Shown here piece by piece: positions 1 to 6,404 of a stretch of 9,839 nucleotides of DNA (position 1 is the first letter of the stretch; each line of letters begins with the position of its first letter). The DNA is from GCA-020356105 sp041602815 (GTDB lineage Bacteria > Pseudomonadota > Alphaproteobacteria > UBA8366 > JADFVY01), in assembly GCA_041602815.1 (NCBI GenBank), contig JBFIFO010000143.1:1-9839 (forward strand), given 5' to 3'. Under the pieces are notes generated by a model. That model ran no database searches. It was not told the DNA's origin and worked only from the letters and a program-made list of their open reading frames with translations. Both the position numbers and the translations under genes were made by a program.

Positions 1-66
1 CCCCCATGGCTTTTACGACAGGTCGCCTATTGGGCAACCACGAGGTGTTGCGGGAGAGGATATGCC

Positions 67-121
67 GGCCGCGTCGCGGCCTGCGTCGGGCATGCGTCGC
101 AACGGCGTCGTTAACGTGTCG
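67..121. promoter_or_regulatory. GCGTCG direct-repeat array, candidate operator
   Basis: Four exact copies of GCGTCG begin at positions 71, 83, 94 and 105. A fifth copy with one mismatch (GTGTCG) begins at 116. The start-to-start steps are 12, 11, 11 and 11 bp, about one DNA turn, so all copies lie on the same helix face. The first copy sits inside a 15-bp palindrome, with arms GGCCGCG at 67-73 and CGCGGCC at 75-81. The array ends just upstream of the likely -35 position for the regulator gene at 192. SARP and OmpR/PhoB-type winged helices are known to bind direct repeats with 11-bp spacing, and the downstream gene encodes a SARP-like protein, so autoregulation is the natural inference. Binding itself is not shown. 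Confidence 0.5.
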
Positions 122-130
122 TCGGCGACA

Positions 131-159
131 TTTTCCGGATGCAGTTTACGGACTATACT
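131..159 (+). promoter_or_regulatory. Putative promoter of the SARP-like regulator
   Basis: TATACT at 154-159 matches the sigma-70 -10 consensus at five of six positions. The hexamer 17 bp upstream (131-136, TTTTCC) is a poor -35 match. That is typical of activator-dependent promoters and fits the repeat array lying immediately upstream. Initiation near 166 would leave a leader of about 26 nt before the ATG at 192, with AGGAG at 181-185 as the ribosome binding site. The -10 lies inside the longer open frame that starts at 6, which argues against that longer start. Confidence 0.4.
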
Positions 160-191
160 CATTACGCTTGCATGTTCGTCAGGAGCCACAC

Positions 192-2300
192 ATGCCCTAC
201 GTTCTGCAGCTTTTCGGCGGATTCCGACTGAGGAATGAGAACGGCGAGGCTATCGCTTTACCGGAGCGCGCACAGGCGCTGCTCGCCTACCTCGCCGTCG
301 CTTCGTGCCCGGTTCCCAGACGGATCCTTGCCGATTTGCTGAGCACAGAAGCGGACGAGCAGGAGGCGCGCACGACTCTTCGCCAGGCGGTCTATCTCGC
401 CCGCAGGGCACTGGCTGACAGCGAGGCGATCTGCGCGCAAGAACTCGGACTAGCCTTGAACGACGCCCTGATGCAGTGCGATGTGCATCGCTTCCGGAGT
501 GCGGTCGCGCGCGATAGCGACGAGTCACTGAACGAGGCCGTGGAGCTGTATCGCGGACCGTTCCTCGAGGGGCAACGGCCGCCGTCGCACGCATTTGAAG
601 AGTGGCTCGGGGCGCGCCGCGCCGAGTTTCTCGAACAGGCATTGAACGCGCTGCTCAAACTCGCCGCCTCGGAGGAAACAGCCGGGCAGCACGGCAATGC
701 CGTCGCCCACGCGCGTCACGCGCTGACGCTTGATCCCTTGCGCGAAGATGCGCACCGCCAGGTAATGCGGTGCCTTGCGGCGATGAACCAGCGATCTGAC
801 GCGCTGCGCCAATATGAGACCGTGCGGACGGTACTTGCCGAGGAACTCGGTGTCGCGCCGGAGGCCGAGACCGATGCGTTGCGCGCGACTATTGCGCACG
901 GTGAAGACCGGCAAGCGAACCCCGACGGGACGATTGCAGCTCACCGCATGGCCGGTCCGATGGCATCGGGACGCACGGGCGGTCGTCCGTTCTGGGCCCG
1001 GCTGCACGAACAGTGGCTGGGGATCGCTATCTTATTGGCGGCCTGTCTAATCGTTTCGGGCGGGGTGGCCCTTTGGCTTCTTGAACCGCGACAACAACCG
1101 GCAAGCAGCCTGCCGTCGATTGCCATACTGCCCTTTGCCAACGTAAGCGGCGATCCTGCGCAGGATTATCTGGAGCGCGGCGTCGTCGAAGAGATAACTG
1201 CCATGTTGTCGACATATCCGGGCGTCCGCGTTGTGTCGCGCACAAGAAGCCTTGCATATGACAGGACAATGGATGTGCGGCAGCTGGGACAGGAACTGGG
1301 TGCGCAATATCTTCTAGAAGGCAGCGTCCTGACGTCGGCCGACAAGATCCACTTAACGGCGCAATTGACCGAAACGGCGACCGGTCACCATGTCTGGGCC
1401 CGACGGTTTGAAGAGCAGGGCCCTGACCTGACGGCAATGCAGCAACAGATTGCGAGCAATATCTATGAGTCGCTTGTGGGTTTTACGGGCGCGATCGAGA
1501 GGCATGAACAATGGCAGGCCTGGGGGAGGTCGACGAGAAACCTGCAGGAGCAACATTATGTGCTGCGCGGCGCGCATTTCTACTTCCAGTTCACTGAACA
1601 GGCGCACGCACGGGCGCGAGAGATCTGGCAGGAGGGCCTGACCAAATTCCCGAATTCCAACAGGCTTCGCAGTCATCTAGCTGCAAGTTATCGACACGCT
1701 GTCGAAGCCGGTTGGAGCAAGAACCCCGGGCAGGATCTTGCCCGAGCCTGGCAACTGGGTCGTCAGGCCACGCGCGGTCCACATAAGTCGCGATACGATG
1801 AATGGCACAGCCACTGGCTCATGGCCAAGTTGGCTCAGTGGTATAAGGAGGATTTCGAGCTTTCCGTTACAGAGGCCTTGGCCGCCGTCGAATTGGTTCC
1901 TTACGACGCGACCTCGCGGGCGGATCTCGCAGAACTCATGGCCAATGCCGGCAGAACCGGCGACGCGATAGCGTGGCTGCACGAGGCGATGCGCCGCGAT
2001 CCAACGGGTCCCGAATGGTACAGCGCCAATTTGGCCTGGGCTTACTACCTGGATGCTCGATATGAGGACGCCGAGTCTGAACTTCGGAAGCTGAAAAAGC
2101 CACGACACCTTTTGTTGGCCGCTGTCCACATCAAACTCGGCAAATATGAGGATGCCCGCGCTACCGTGGCGGCGTTCTTGGAGAGCCGCCCCGGGTATAC
2201 GCTCGCGGACGAAATGCGCAGGCCTTTGATCGGATCCCTCAAGCAGGGATGGCTTGACGATTTGCGCGAAGCTGGATTGCCGGACGGACCGTCGCAGTAG
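192..2300 (+). CDS. Membrane-anchored SARP/BTAD regulator with TolB/FlgO-like and TPR domains
   Basis: This 702-aa protein is a putative one-component transcriptional regulator. Residues 1-90 resemble the OmpR-like winged helix of SARP proteins (LFGGFRL start, conserved LPERAQALLAYLAV). Residues 95-240 match the bacterial transcriptional activation domain (BTAD). A linker leads to one hydrophobic span at about 275-297 (WLGIAILLAACLIVSGGVALWLL core, interrupted by few polar residues). Residues 308-407 form a TolB/FlgO-like domain (PSIAILPFANVSG, LLEGSVL, VWARRFE), as in many 'adenylate cyclase-like' regulators. Helical TPR-like repeats follow at about 455-665. The expected topology is DNA-binding domain in the cytoplasm and sensor domain in the periplasm, similar in plan to CadC/ToxR. 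The ATG at 192 is chosen because AGGAG lies six bases upstream and homology begins there; the frame is open back to 6. Its signal and targets are unknown. It converges with the next gene, and its base composition looks somewhat less GC-rich than the dsr side. Confidence 0.85.
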   Translation: MPYVLQLFGGFRLRNENGEAIALPERAQALLAYLAVASCPVPRRILADLLSTEADEQEARTTLRQAVYLARRALADSEAICAQELGLALNDALMQCDVHRFRSAVARDSDESLNEAVELYRGPFLEGQRPPSHAFEEWLGARRAEFLEQALNALLKLAASEETAGQHGNAVAHARHALTLDPLREDAHRQVMRCLAAMNQRSDALRQYETVRTVLAEELGVAPEAETDALRATIAHGEDRQANPDGTIAAHRMAGPMASGRTGGRPFWARLHEQWLGIAILLAACLIVSGGVALWLLEPRQQPASSLPSIAILPFANVSGDPAQDYLERGVVEEITAMLSTYPGVRVVSRTRSLAYDRTMDVRQLGQELGAQYLLEGSVLTSADKIHLTAQLTETATGHHVWARRFEEQGPDLTAMQQQIASNIYESLVGFTGAIERHEQWQAWGRSTRNLQEQHYVLRGAHFYFQFTEQAHARAREIWQEGLTKFPNSNRLRSHLAASYRHAVEAGWSKNPGQDLARAWQLGRQATRGPHKSRYDEWHSHWLMAKLAQWYKEDFELSVTEALAAVELVPYDATSRADLAELMANAGRTGDAIAWLHEAMRRDPTGPEWYSANLAWAYYLDARYEDAESELRKLKKPRHLLLAAVHIKLGKYEDARATVAAFLESRPGYTLADEMRRPLIGSLKQGWLDDLREAGLPDGPSQ

Positions 2301-2324
2301 ATTGGCGCCCCCTCGTCGCTCCCT

Positions 2325-2346
2325 CCGCCGAAATATACAGCGGCGG
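2325..2346. terminator. Weak candidate bidirectional terminator hairpin between convergent genes
   Basis: CCGCCG at 2325-2330 and CGGCGG at 2341-2346 form a perfect six-pair GC stem around a 10-nt AT-rich loop. It lies in the 85-bp gap between two convergent genes, where a shared terminator is expected. There is no T-run on either side, so it does not meet the usual intrinsic-terminator pattern and could be chance. Confidence 0.3.
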
Positions 2347-2385
2347 TCAACCCACAGACCGTTCGTCCGAAAACCGTAAACGAGC

Positions 2386-3342
2386 TTACTTCGCCCTCAG
2401 ATCCGATCGCCGAGCTGCCGCCTCGCGCAGGACCCTCGCCGTTGTCTTGGCCTTGTCGAATTCGGCGCGGCGGCGAGTGATTTCGTCCGGCGTCAGGCGT
2501 TCGATGTTGCAGAAGTCGCGCTTCCAGCTCGGATCGTCGCGCCATTTCAGCGGCGACTGCACGGTGGTGCGCGGGTCCGTCGCGCGTTCAAGCAGATCGA
2601 GGGCGAGGTCCAGCGTTTGCGCCTGCGATGCCGCATCATGCGGCTTCCCGGCGGCATTGCCGAGCGGAAAGTCGGAGAACAGGAGGCGCGGCACGCCGAT
2701 ATGCTCGACGATGTCCCTCGCGCAGCCCATGACGACGGTGGCGATCCCCGCCTCTTCCAGCGCCCGCGCGGCAAGGCTCGCGGTCTGGTGGCAGACCGGG
2801 CAGTTGGGCACCAGAAGCGCGGCGTCGACGCCGTCCGCGCGGCAGAAAGCGACGATTTCGGGCACGTCTGTTTCCAGCGTCGCGCGCTGGCTGCGGTTGG
2901 TCGGCGCGCCGAAGAATCGCGGTGCGACTTCGCCGATGCGGCCGGCGTCGGCGGCGCGGCGCAGCGCCGGCAGCGGGAAGTAGGTGCCCGGATCCTCGCC
3001 CGTCGTGTGGTCGCGGTCGATGCCCACATGCGAGATGCGCAAATCGTGGTCGCGCGCGGTATCGCCGGAATAGACGCGGTAGAATTTTGCGGCGGCGTTG
3101 TAGGGCGCATCAGGCCCCTGTTCGCCCGCCTCCGGCCGATACGGCGCCGCCGTCGTGACGATGGCGACCCGGCATTCGGCCAGTGGCTTCTTCAGCGTCG
3201 TGAACGGCACCTCAGCATAGTGCGCCCAGACATACGGCGCGCCGTAGCCCAATGCCCGGTAGTAGTCGCGGATGCGCTGCAGATAGGGGATCGGCGCGTT
3301 TTGCGCCGCGGCAACCTCGGAGTCTCTCGCGCGCCCGCTCAG
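2386..3342 (-). CDS. GrdB-like (glycine/sarcosine/betaine reductase component B family) protein, start uncertain
   Basis: The frame encodes about 318 aa if read from the non-standard CTG at 3342, or 288 aa from the TTG at 3252. The sequence resembles the proteobacterial branch of the GrdB selenoprotein family: PLAECRVAIVTTAA near residues 53-66, SHVGIDRD, a mid-protein PNCPVCHQT motif with Cys181 and Cys184, then VVMGCARDIVEHIGVPR and FSDFPLGNAAG. Clostridial GrdB carries a U-x2-C-x2-C motif. By my unaided alignment the selenocysteine position here is Val178, so the canonical reductase chemistry may be absent and function is unknown. No ATG or GTG lies near the expected N-terminus. The conserved N-terminal segment (IPYLQRIRDYYRALGY) begins upstream of the TTG, so the true start probably lies near 3290-3342. 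CTG at 3342 overlaps the TGA of the upstream gene, which suggests translational coupling. Family assignment is from memory. Confidence 0.7.
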   Translation of the reverse strand: MSGRARDSEVAAAQNAPIPYLQRIRDYYRALGYGAPYVWAHYAEVPFTTLKKPLAECRVAIVTTAAPYRPEAGEQGPDAPYNAAAKFYRVYSGDTARDHDLRISHVGIDRDHTTGEDPGTYFPLPALRRAADAGRIGEVAPRFFGAPTNRSQRATLETDVPEIVAFCRADGVDAALLVPNCPVCHQTASLAARALEEAGIATVVMGCARDIVEHIGVPRLLFSDFPLGNAAGKPHDAASQAQTLDLALDLLERATDPRTTVQSPLKWRDDPSWKRDFCNIERLTPDEITRRRAEFDKAKTTARVLREAAARRSDLRAK

Positions 3343-4427
3343 AACCCGAGCGCCGTCTTGAGCTGCGCGACGCGACCGCGGCTGACCGGGACCGGCTGGC
3401 CGTCGAGCCCGTCGAGCAGGATCACCGCCTGCTCGTTCTGGCGCTCGAACGCCTTGGCGTGGCGGATGTTGACGATGTGGCTGCGATGTACGCGCAGGAA
3501 GCGCGACGGGTCCAGCCGCGCCTCCACGGCGGTCAGCGACATCGGGCAGAAATAGCGTTCGGTGCGCGTGAACACGCGGGAATAATGGGCATCCGCCTGG
3601 ATCGAAACAACCTCGTCGAGATCGACGAACAGGGTCGTCTTGTTCTTCTGCACCGGCAACTTGACGAGACGCGCGTTCGTATCTGCATCTACGGCCGGCG
3701 CAGTGTCCTCCGTCGTCCGGCGTTCCGGCACCGCGGTCAGAAGCGCGAGGCCGAAGATCAGGAAGGTCGTCACCGCAATGATACTGGCCAGCAGCGGCTG
3801 GCTGAGCATCGGCGCGGCGACGGGTGCGACGGCATGAGGCGACGCCTCGAAGGTGACCGCCGCCATGCCGGTATAATGCATGCCGGAGATCGCGAACCCC
3901 ATCACCGCCGCTGCCGCAGCGCGCAGCCGGAAGCCGGGCAGGTTGACAGCGAGCCACAGGGCCACCGTGGACGCCGCGATCGCGATCGCGATCGAGGCCG
4001 CGACGATCAGCGGATCGTAGGACATCGCCGCATCGGCCCGCATCGCCGCCATGCCGGTATAATGCATCGCCGCGATGCCGAGCCCCATCAGCAGGCCGCC
4101 CGCGGTGAGGCGCGGACGGGTCAGCGGGCCGAAGCTGGTGACGGCGAGCAATGCCGCGCCGGTCACGAGGATCGCGATCAGCGCCGAAATAAGGGTCAGC
4201 AGCAAATCGTAACCGACCGCGACCGGCAGGCGGAACGCCAGCATGGCGATGAAGTGCATCGACCAGATGCCGCCGCCCATCGTCACCGCGGCGCCGGCCA
4301 GCAGCCCCTTGCGCGCGGCGCCGCGCGCGGCATCCATGCGGCTTGCGAGATGAAAGCAGGTGTAAGCGGCGCAACCGGCGATCACCACCGACAGCGCCAC
4401 AAGCGTCATATCATAGGTCACTGGCAT
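3339..4427 (-). CDS. MHYT membrane sensor fused to a LytTR DNA-binding domain
   Basis: This 362-aa protein has a complete two-domain plan. The N-terminal half holds about seven hydrophobic segments with three MHYT-type motifs: SMHFIAML at 56-63, AMHYTGMAAM at 120-129 and GMHYTGMAAV at 182-191. This is the MHYT domain, proposed to bind copper and sense a diatomic gas (O2, CO or NO). Residues 255-358 form a LytTR domain (VVSIQADAHYSRVF, FLRVHRSHIVNI, VPVSRGRV). The same domain pairing is known from CoxC and CoxH of the Afipia (Oligotropha) carboxidovorans CO dehydrogenase cluster, so this is a membrane-bound one-component regulator by family knowledge. The ATG at 4427 lacks a strong ribosome binding site; ATG at 4409 is an alternative. 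Its stop overlaps the GrdB-like frame, which makes that gene a plausible target or partner. It lies 144 bp downstream of cysG with its own candidate promoter. Confidence 0.9.
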   Translation of the reverse strand: MPVTYDMTLVALSVVIAGCAAYTCFHLASRMDAARGAARKGLLAGAAVTMGGGIWSMHFIAMLAFRLPVAVGYDLLLTLISALIAILVTGAALLAVTSFGPLTRPRLTAGGLLMGLGIAAMHYTGMAAMRADAAMSYDPLIVAASIAIAIAASTVALWLAVNLPGFRLRAAAAAVMGFAISGMHYTGMAAVTFEASPHAVAPVAAPMLSQPLLASIIAVTTFLIFGLALLTAVPERRTTEDTAPAVDADTNARLVKLPVQKNKTTLFVDLDEVVSIQADAHYSRVFTRTERYFCPMSLTAVEARLDPSRFLRVHRSHIVNIRHAKAFERQNEQAVILLDGLDGQPVPVSRGRVAQLKTALGF

Positions 4428-4449
4428 ATGTGCCTAACCCGTGCGCCCG

Positions 4450-4474
4450 TCGTTCGCCACCCGCTGACGAACGA
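4450..4474. promoter_or_regulatory. Inverted repeat upstream of the MHYT-LytTR gene
   Basis: TCGTTCG at 4450-4456 and CGAACGA at 4468-4474 are perfect inverted 7-bp arms around an 11-bp spacer. The repeat lies 22-47 bp before the ATG at 4427, just downstream of a possible -10 on the minus strand. It could be an operator for this or another regulator, or a leader hairpin. LytTR proteins usually bind direct repeats, so autoregulation by this gene's own LytTR domain is not the obvious reading. Confidence 0.35.
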
Positions 4475-4487
4475 GCCCCTTGGACTG

Positions 4488-4493
4488 ATAATA
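4488..4493 (-). promoter_or_regulatory. Putative -10 box for the MHYT-LytTR gene
   Basis: On the minus strand this reads TATTAT, five of six matches to the sigma-70 -10 consensus, in an otherwise GC-rich gap. The hexamer 17 bp upstream (TCGCCT) is a poor -35. Transcription would start near 4481, giving a leader of about 55 nt. The box suggests the MHYT-LytTR and GrdB-like pair can be expressed separately from the cysG operon. Confidence 0.3.
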
Positions 4494-4522
4494 GGTCAGA
4501 CGCCCGTTAAAGGCGAGTCGCA

Positions 4523-4541
4523 GCGGATCCGCGGCCCGCGG
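4523..4541. repeat. GC-rich palindrome and direct-repeat cluster after cysG
   Basis: GCGGATCCGC at 4523-4532 is a perfect 10-bp palindrome. It overlaps two copies of CCGCGG (4529-4534 and 4536-4541), itself a palindrome. The cluster lies about 30 bp past the cysG stop codon and could fold in the cysG transcript. No convincing T-run follows, so calling it a terminator would be speculative. Confidence 0.3.
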
Positions 4542-4571
4542 CGTGATACCGGTGCGTGTCGGGCGCGCCCG

Positions 4572-5984
4572 TCAGCCGGCCTCCGCTCCGTCCTCGGTTT
4601 CGTACCAGGCGAGGTCGCGGCGCAGGGTGACGACGCTGCCGATGATGATCAGCGACGGCGGGCCGAGCCTGGTTGTCTCGGCCAGCGCCGGGAGCTCGTC
4701 GATCCGGCCGGTGACGACGCGCTGCTCCGGCCGCGTGCCCTTTTCGACGATCGCCGCCGGCATGTCCGGCCTGCCGCCATGGTCGCAGTACTCCTTGACC
4801 AGACGCGGCAGCATGGTCAGGCCCATATAGATGACGATGGTCTGGTTGGGGCGGATCAGCGCCTCCCAGTCGATGCCGAGCTTCTCGTCCTTGCCGTGGC
4901 CGGTCACGAACACGCAGGCCTGGGCATGGTCGCGATGGGTCAGTGGGATGCCGGCATAGGAGGCGCAGCCGCTGGCCGCGGTGATCCCGGGCACGACCTG
5001 GAACGGGATGCCCTCGGCGGCCAGCCGCTCGATCTCCTCGCCGCCGCGCCCGAAGATGAACGGATCGCCGCCCTTGAGCCGGAGCACCCGCTTGCCCTCT
5101 TTGGCGAGCCGCACCAGCATGCGGCCGATCTCGTCCTGCGAGACCGTATGGTTCTTCGCCGCCTTGCCGACGTAGATGCGCTCGGCGTCGCGGCGCACCA
5201 GGTTGAGGATGCCGTCGCCGATCAACCGGTCGTACAGCACGACCTCCGCCTGCTGCATCAGGCGCAGCGCACGGAAGGTCAGGAGGTCGGGATCGCCCGG
5301 CCCGGCGCCGACCAGCCAGACCTCGCCGACGGCGCCGCGCGAAGCGGCCCGCCCGGCGTCCTCGAGCTGCGCCTCCATGGCGTGGGCGGCCTCCGACTCG
5401 CGGCCCGAGAAGACCAGCTCGGCGACCGGCCCCTCGAACACCTTCTCCCAGAAGCGGCGCCGCAGGTCGCCGTCCGCGATCGCCGCCTTGACGCGGTCGC
5501 GCCAGGCACCGCCGAACCGCGCGAGGCGCCCGTAGGCGGCCGGCACCAGGGTCTCGAATCGCGCCTTCATCATGCGGGTCAGCAACGGCGCGTCGCCGCC
5601 CGAGGAGACCGCGACCACGACGCCGTCGCGGTCGAGGATCGCCGGCATGATGAACTGGCACAGCTCCGGCCGGTCCACCACGTTGATCGGAACGCCGGCC
5701 GCCACCGCCAGCGCATGCACTCGCTCGTTCAGCGCCTTGTCCTCCGATGCCGCGAAGGCGAGCGCGCAACCCTCGAGGTCCGCGGCCGATACCTCGCCGC
5801 TGCGATGGGCAAGGCCGCGCTCGGCTGCCAGCCGGGCCATGTCGTCGCCCAGCTCGGGCGCAATGACGGTGACCGAGGCGCCGGCGCGCGACACCAGCTC
5901 CGCCTTGCGGGCGGCCGCCGTGCCGCCGCCGACCACGAGCACGGACCGGCCTTTGACGTCCTGGAATACCGGAAGCAGATCCAT
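4572..5984 (-). CDS. cysG: Siroheme synthase (uroporphyrinogen III methyltransferase / precorrin-2 dehydrogenase / ferrochelatase)
   Basis: This 470-aa cytoplasmic enzyme converts uroporphyrinogen III to siroheme in three steps. Residues 1-210 are the NAD-dependent precorrin-2 dehydrogenase and sirohydrochlorin ferrochelatase module: VLVVGGGTAAARKAEL at 15-30, NVVDRPELCQF at 101-111 and VSSGGDAPLL at 126-135. Asp104 coincides with the catalytic Asp104 of Salmonella CysG, and Ser128 with its phosphorylated serine. Residues 220-460 are the SAM-dependent methyltransferase: VWLVGAGPGDPDLLT, VLYDRLI with Asp252, YVGK with Lys274, LKGGDPFIFGRGGEE and VPGITAASG. The length is close to the usual 457 or so. 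ATG at 5984 follows AGGGGG on the minus strand (5990-5995). It is the last gene of a four-gene operon divergent from dsrAB. DsrAB and assimilatory sulfite/nitrite reductases all need siroheme, and the location points to a role for Dsr. Confidence 0.97.
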   Translation of the reverse strand: MDLLPVFQDVKGRSVLVVGGGTAAARKAELVSRAGASVTVIAPELGDDMARLAAERGLAHRSGEVSAADLEGCALAFAASEDKALNERVHALAVAAGVPINVVDRPELCQFIMPAILDRDGVVVAVSSGGDAPLLTRMMKARFETLVPAAYGRLARFGGAWRDRVKAAIADGDLRRRFWEKVFEGPVAELVFSGRESEAAHAMEAQLEDAGRAASRGAVGEVWLVGAGPGDPDLLTFRALRLMQQAEVVLYDRLIGDGILNLVRRDAERIYVGKAAKNHTVSQDEIGRMLVRLAKEGKRVLRLKGGDPFIFGRGGEEIERLAAEGIPFQVVPGITAASGCASYAGIPLTHRDHAQACVFVTGHGKDEKLGIDWEALIRPNQTIVIYMGLTMLPRLVKEYCDHGGRPDMPAAIVEKGTRPEQRVVTGRIDELPALAETTRLGPPSLIIIGSVVTLRRDLAWYETEDGAEAG

Positions 5985-6000
5985 CGCCGCCCCCTGCCGC

Positions 6001-6216
6001 TCAGACCCCGGCGCCGCTGCGCGCCCAGTCGGTCATCGCCCTGCCCCAGCGCGCGGCCGTCTCTTCATCGACGTCCATCACGGTAAAGCGCTTGCCCTCC
6101 TTGATGCGGATGCGCAGCATGCGCAGTCCGCTGTCGTGCAGCACCGCCTGGAGCACCACCTCCTTGTTCCAGGGCGTCGGGAAGCTGTCGAGCGGCGTGA
6201 CCGTCTCCGCGCTCAC
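6001..6216 (-). CDS. Small hypothetical protein, 71 aa
   Basis: I do not recognise a characterised family. The 71-aa product starts with GTG at 6216, and the GTGA sequence there overlaps the stop of the preceding 63-aa gene by four bases, a typical coupled junction. The protein is soluble, with no signal peptide or membrane segment. It contains a likely beta-hairpin core (KEVVLQAVLHDSGLRMLRIR, then GKRFTVMDV) and a C-terminal helix with conserved-looking tryptophans (RWGRAMTDWA). It has no cysteines, so it is unlikely to bind an Fe-S cluster by itself. cysG starts 16 bases downstream. Position and coupling suggest a role tied to the dioxygenase or to siroheme/Dsr function, but none can be assigned from sequence. 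Confidence 0.8.
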   Translation of the reverse strand: MSAETVTPLDSFPTPWNKEVVLQAVLHDSGLRMLRIRIKEGKRFTVMDVDEETAARWGRAMTDWARSGAGV

Positions 6217-6404
6217 GGCCGCCCCCGGTAGAAGGCCGCTTCCAGCAGAAACTCCCAGTTGCGCGGCGTATCCCGGTAGTCGGGCTTGACGTCGAACTGC
6301 AGGTGCAGGGTGCCGTGCTTCGCCTCCTGCTCGACGACCTCCAGCAGCTGCTTGAACGAGTTGACCTGCGGGTTCTCGATGATGATCTGGCTGATGTTAA
6401 TCAT
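6213..6404 (-). CDS. Small hypothetical protein, 63 aa
   Basis: I do not recognise the family. ATG at 6404 lies inside the last codons of the TauD-like gene (8-base overlap), with GGAACGG on the minus strand as a ribosome binding site. The product begins with a hydrophobic beta-like stretch (MINISQIIIENPQV) followed by a helix (SFKQLLEVVEQEAKHG), a strand (LHLQFDVKP) and a WEFLLEAAFYRG tail. It is soluble, has no cysteine and no signal peptide. The overlap at both ends (upstream dioxygenase, downstream 71-aa gene) indicates tightly coupled translation, suggesting that the three products act together. It could be a subunit or stability partner of the dioxygenase, but that is a guess. Confidence 0.8.
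   Translation of the reverse strand: MINISQIIIENPQVNSFKQLLEVVEQEAKHGTLHLQFDVKPDYRDTPRNWEFLLEAAFYRGRP

Noticed and set aside
6..191. N-terminal extension of the SARP-like regulator from ATG at 6
   Set aside because: It contains the likely -10 box and repeat array, has arginine-rich sequence unlike the family, and the ATG at 192 has AGGAG at ideal spacing and starts exactly where SARP homology begins.
3977..3994. Three tandem copies of CGATCG
   Set aside because: They lie inside a membrane segment of the MHYT protein and simply encode alternating Ile and Ala; a chance coding repeat.
3343..4374. Upstream extension of the GrdB-like frame to an ATG at 4374
   Set aside because: The extension is an arginine-rich out-of-frame reading of the MHYT-LytTR gene and has no similarity to the family.
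4507..5769. 420-codon minus-strand frame overlapping cysG
   Set aside because: It is a low-complexity Arg/Gly/Ala reading in another frame of the clear cysG coding sequence.
3252..6086. Open frame of 944 codons on the plus strand
   Set aside because: It runs antisense to the MHYT-LytTR and cysG genes. It is rich in Arg, His, Asp and Gly and shows no family resemblance, as expected for a GC-driven shadow frame.
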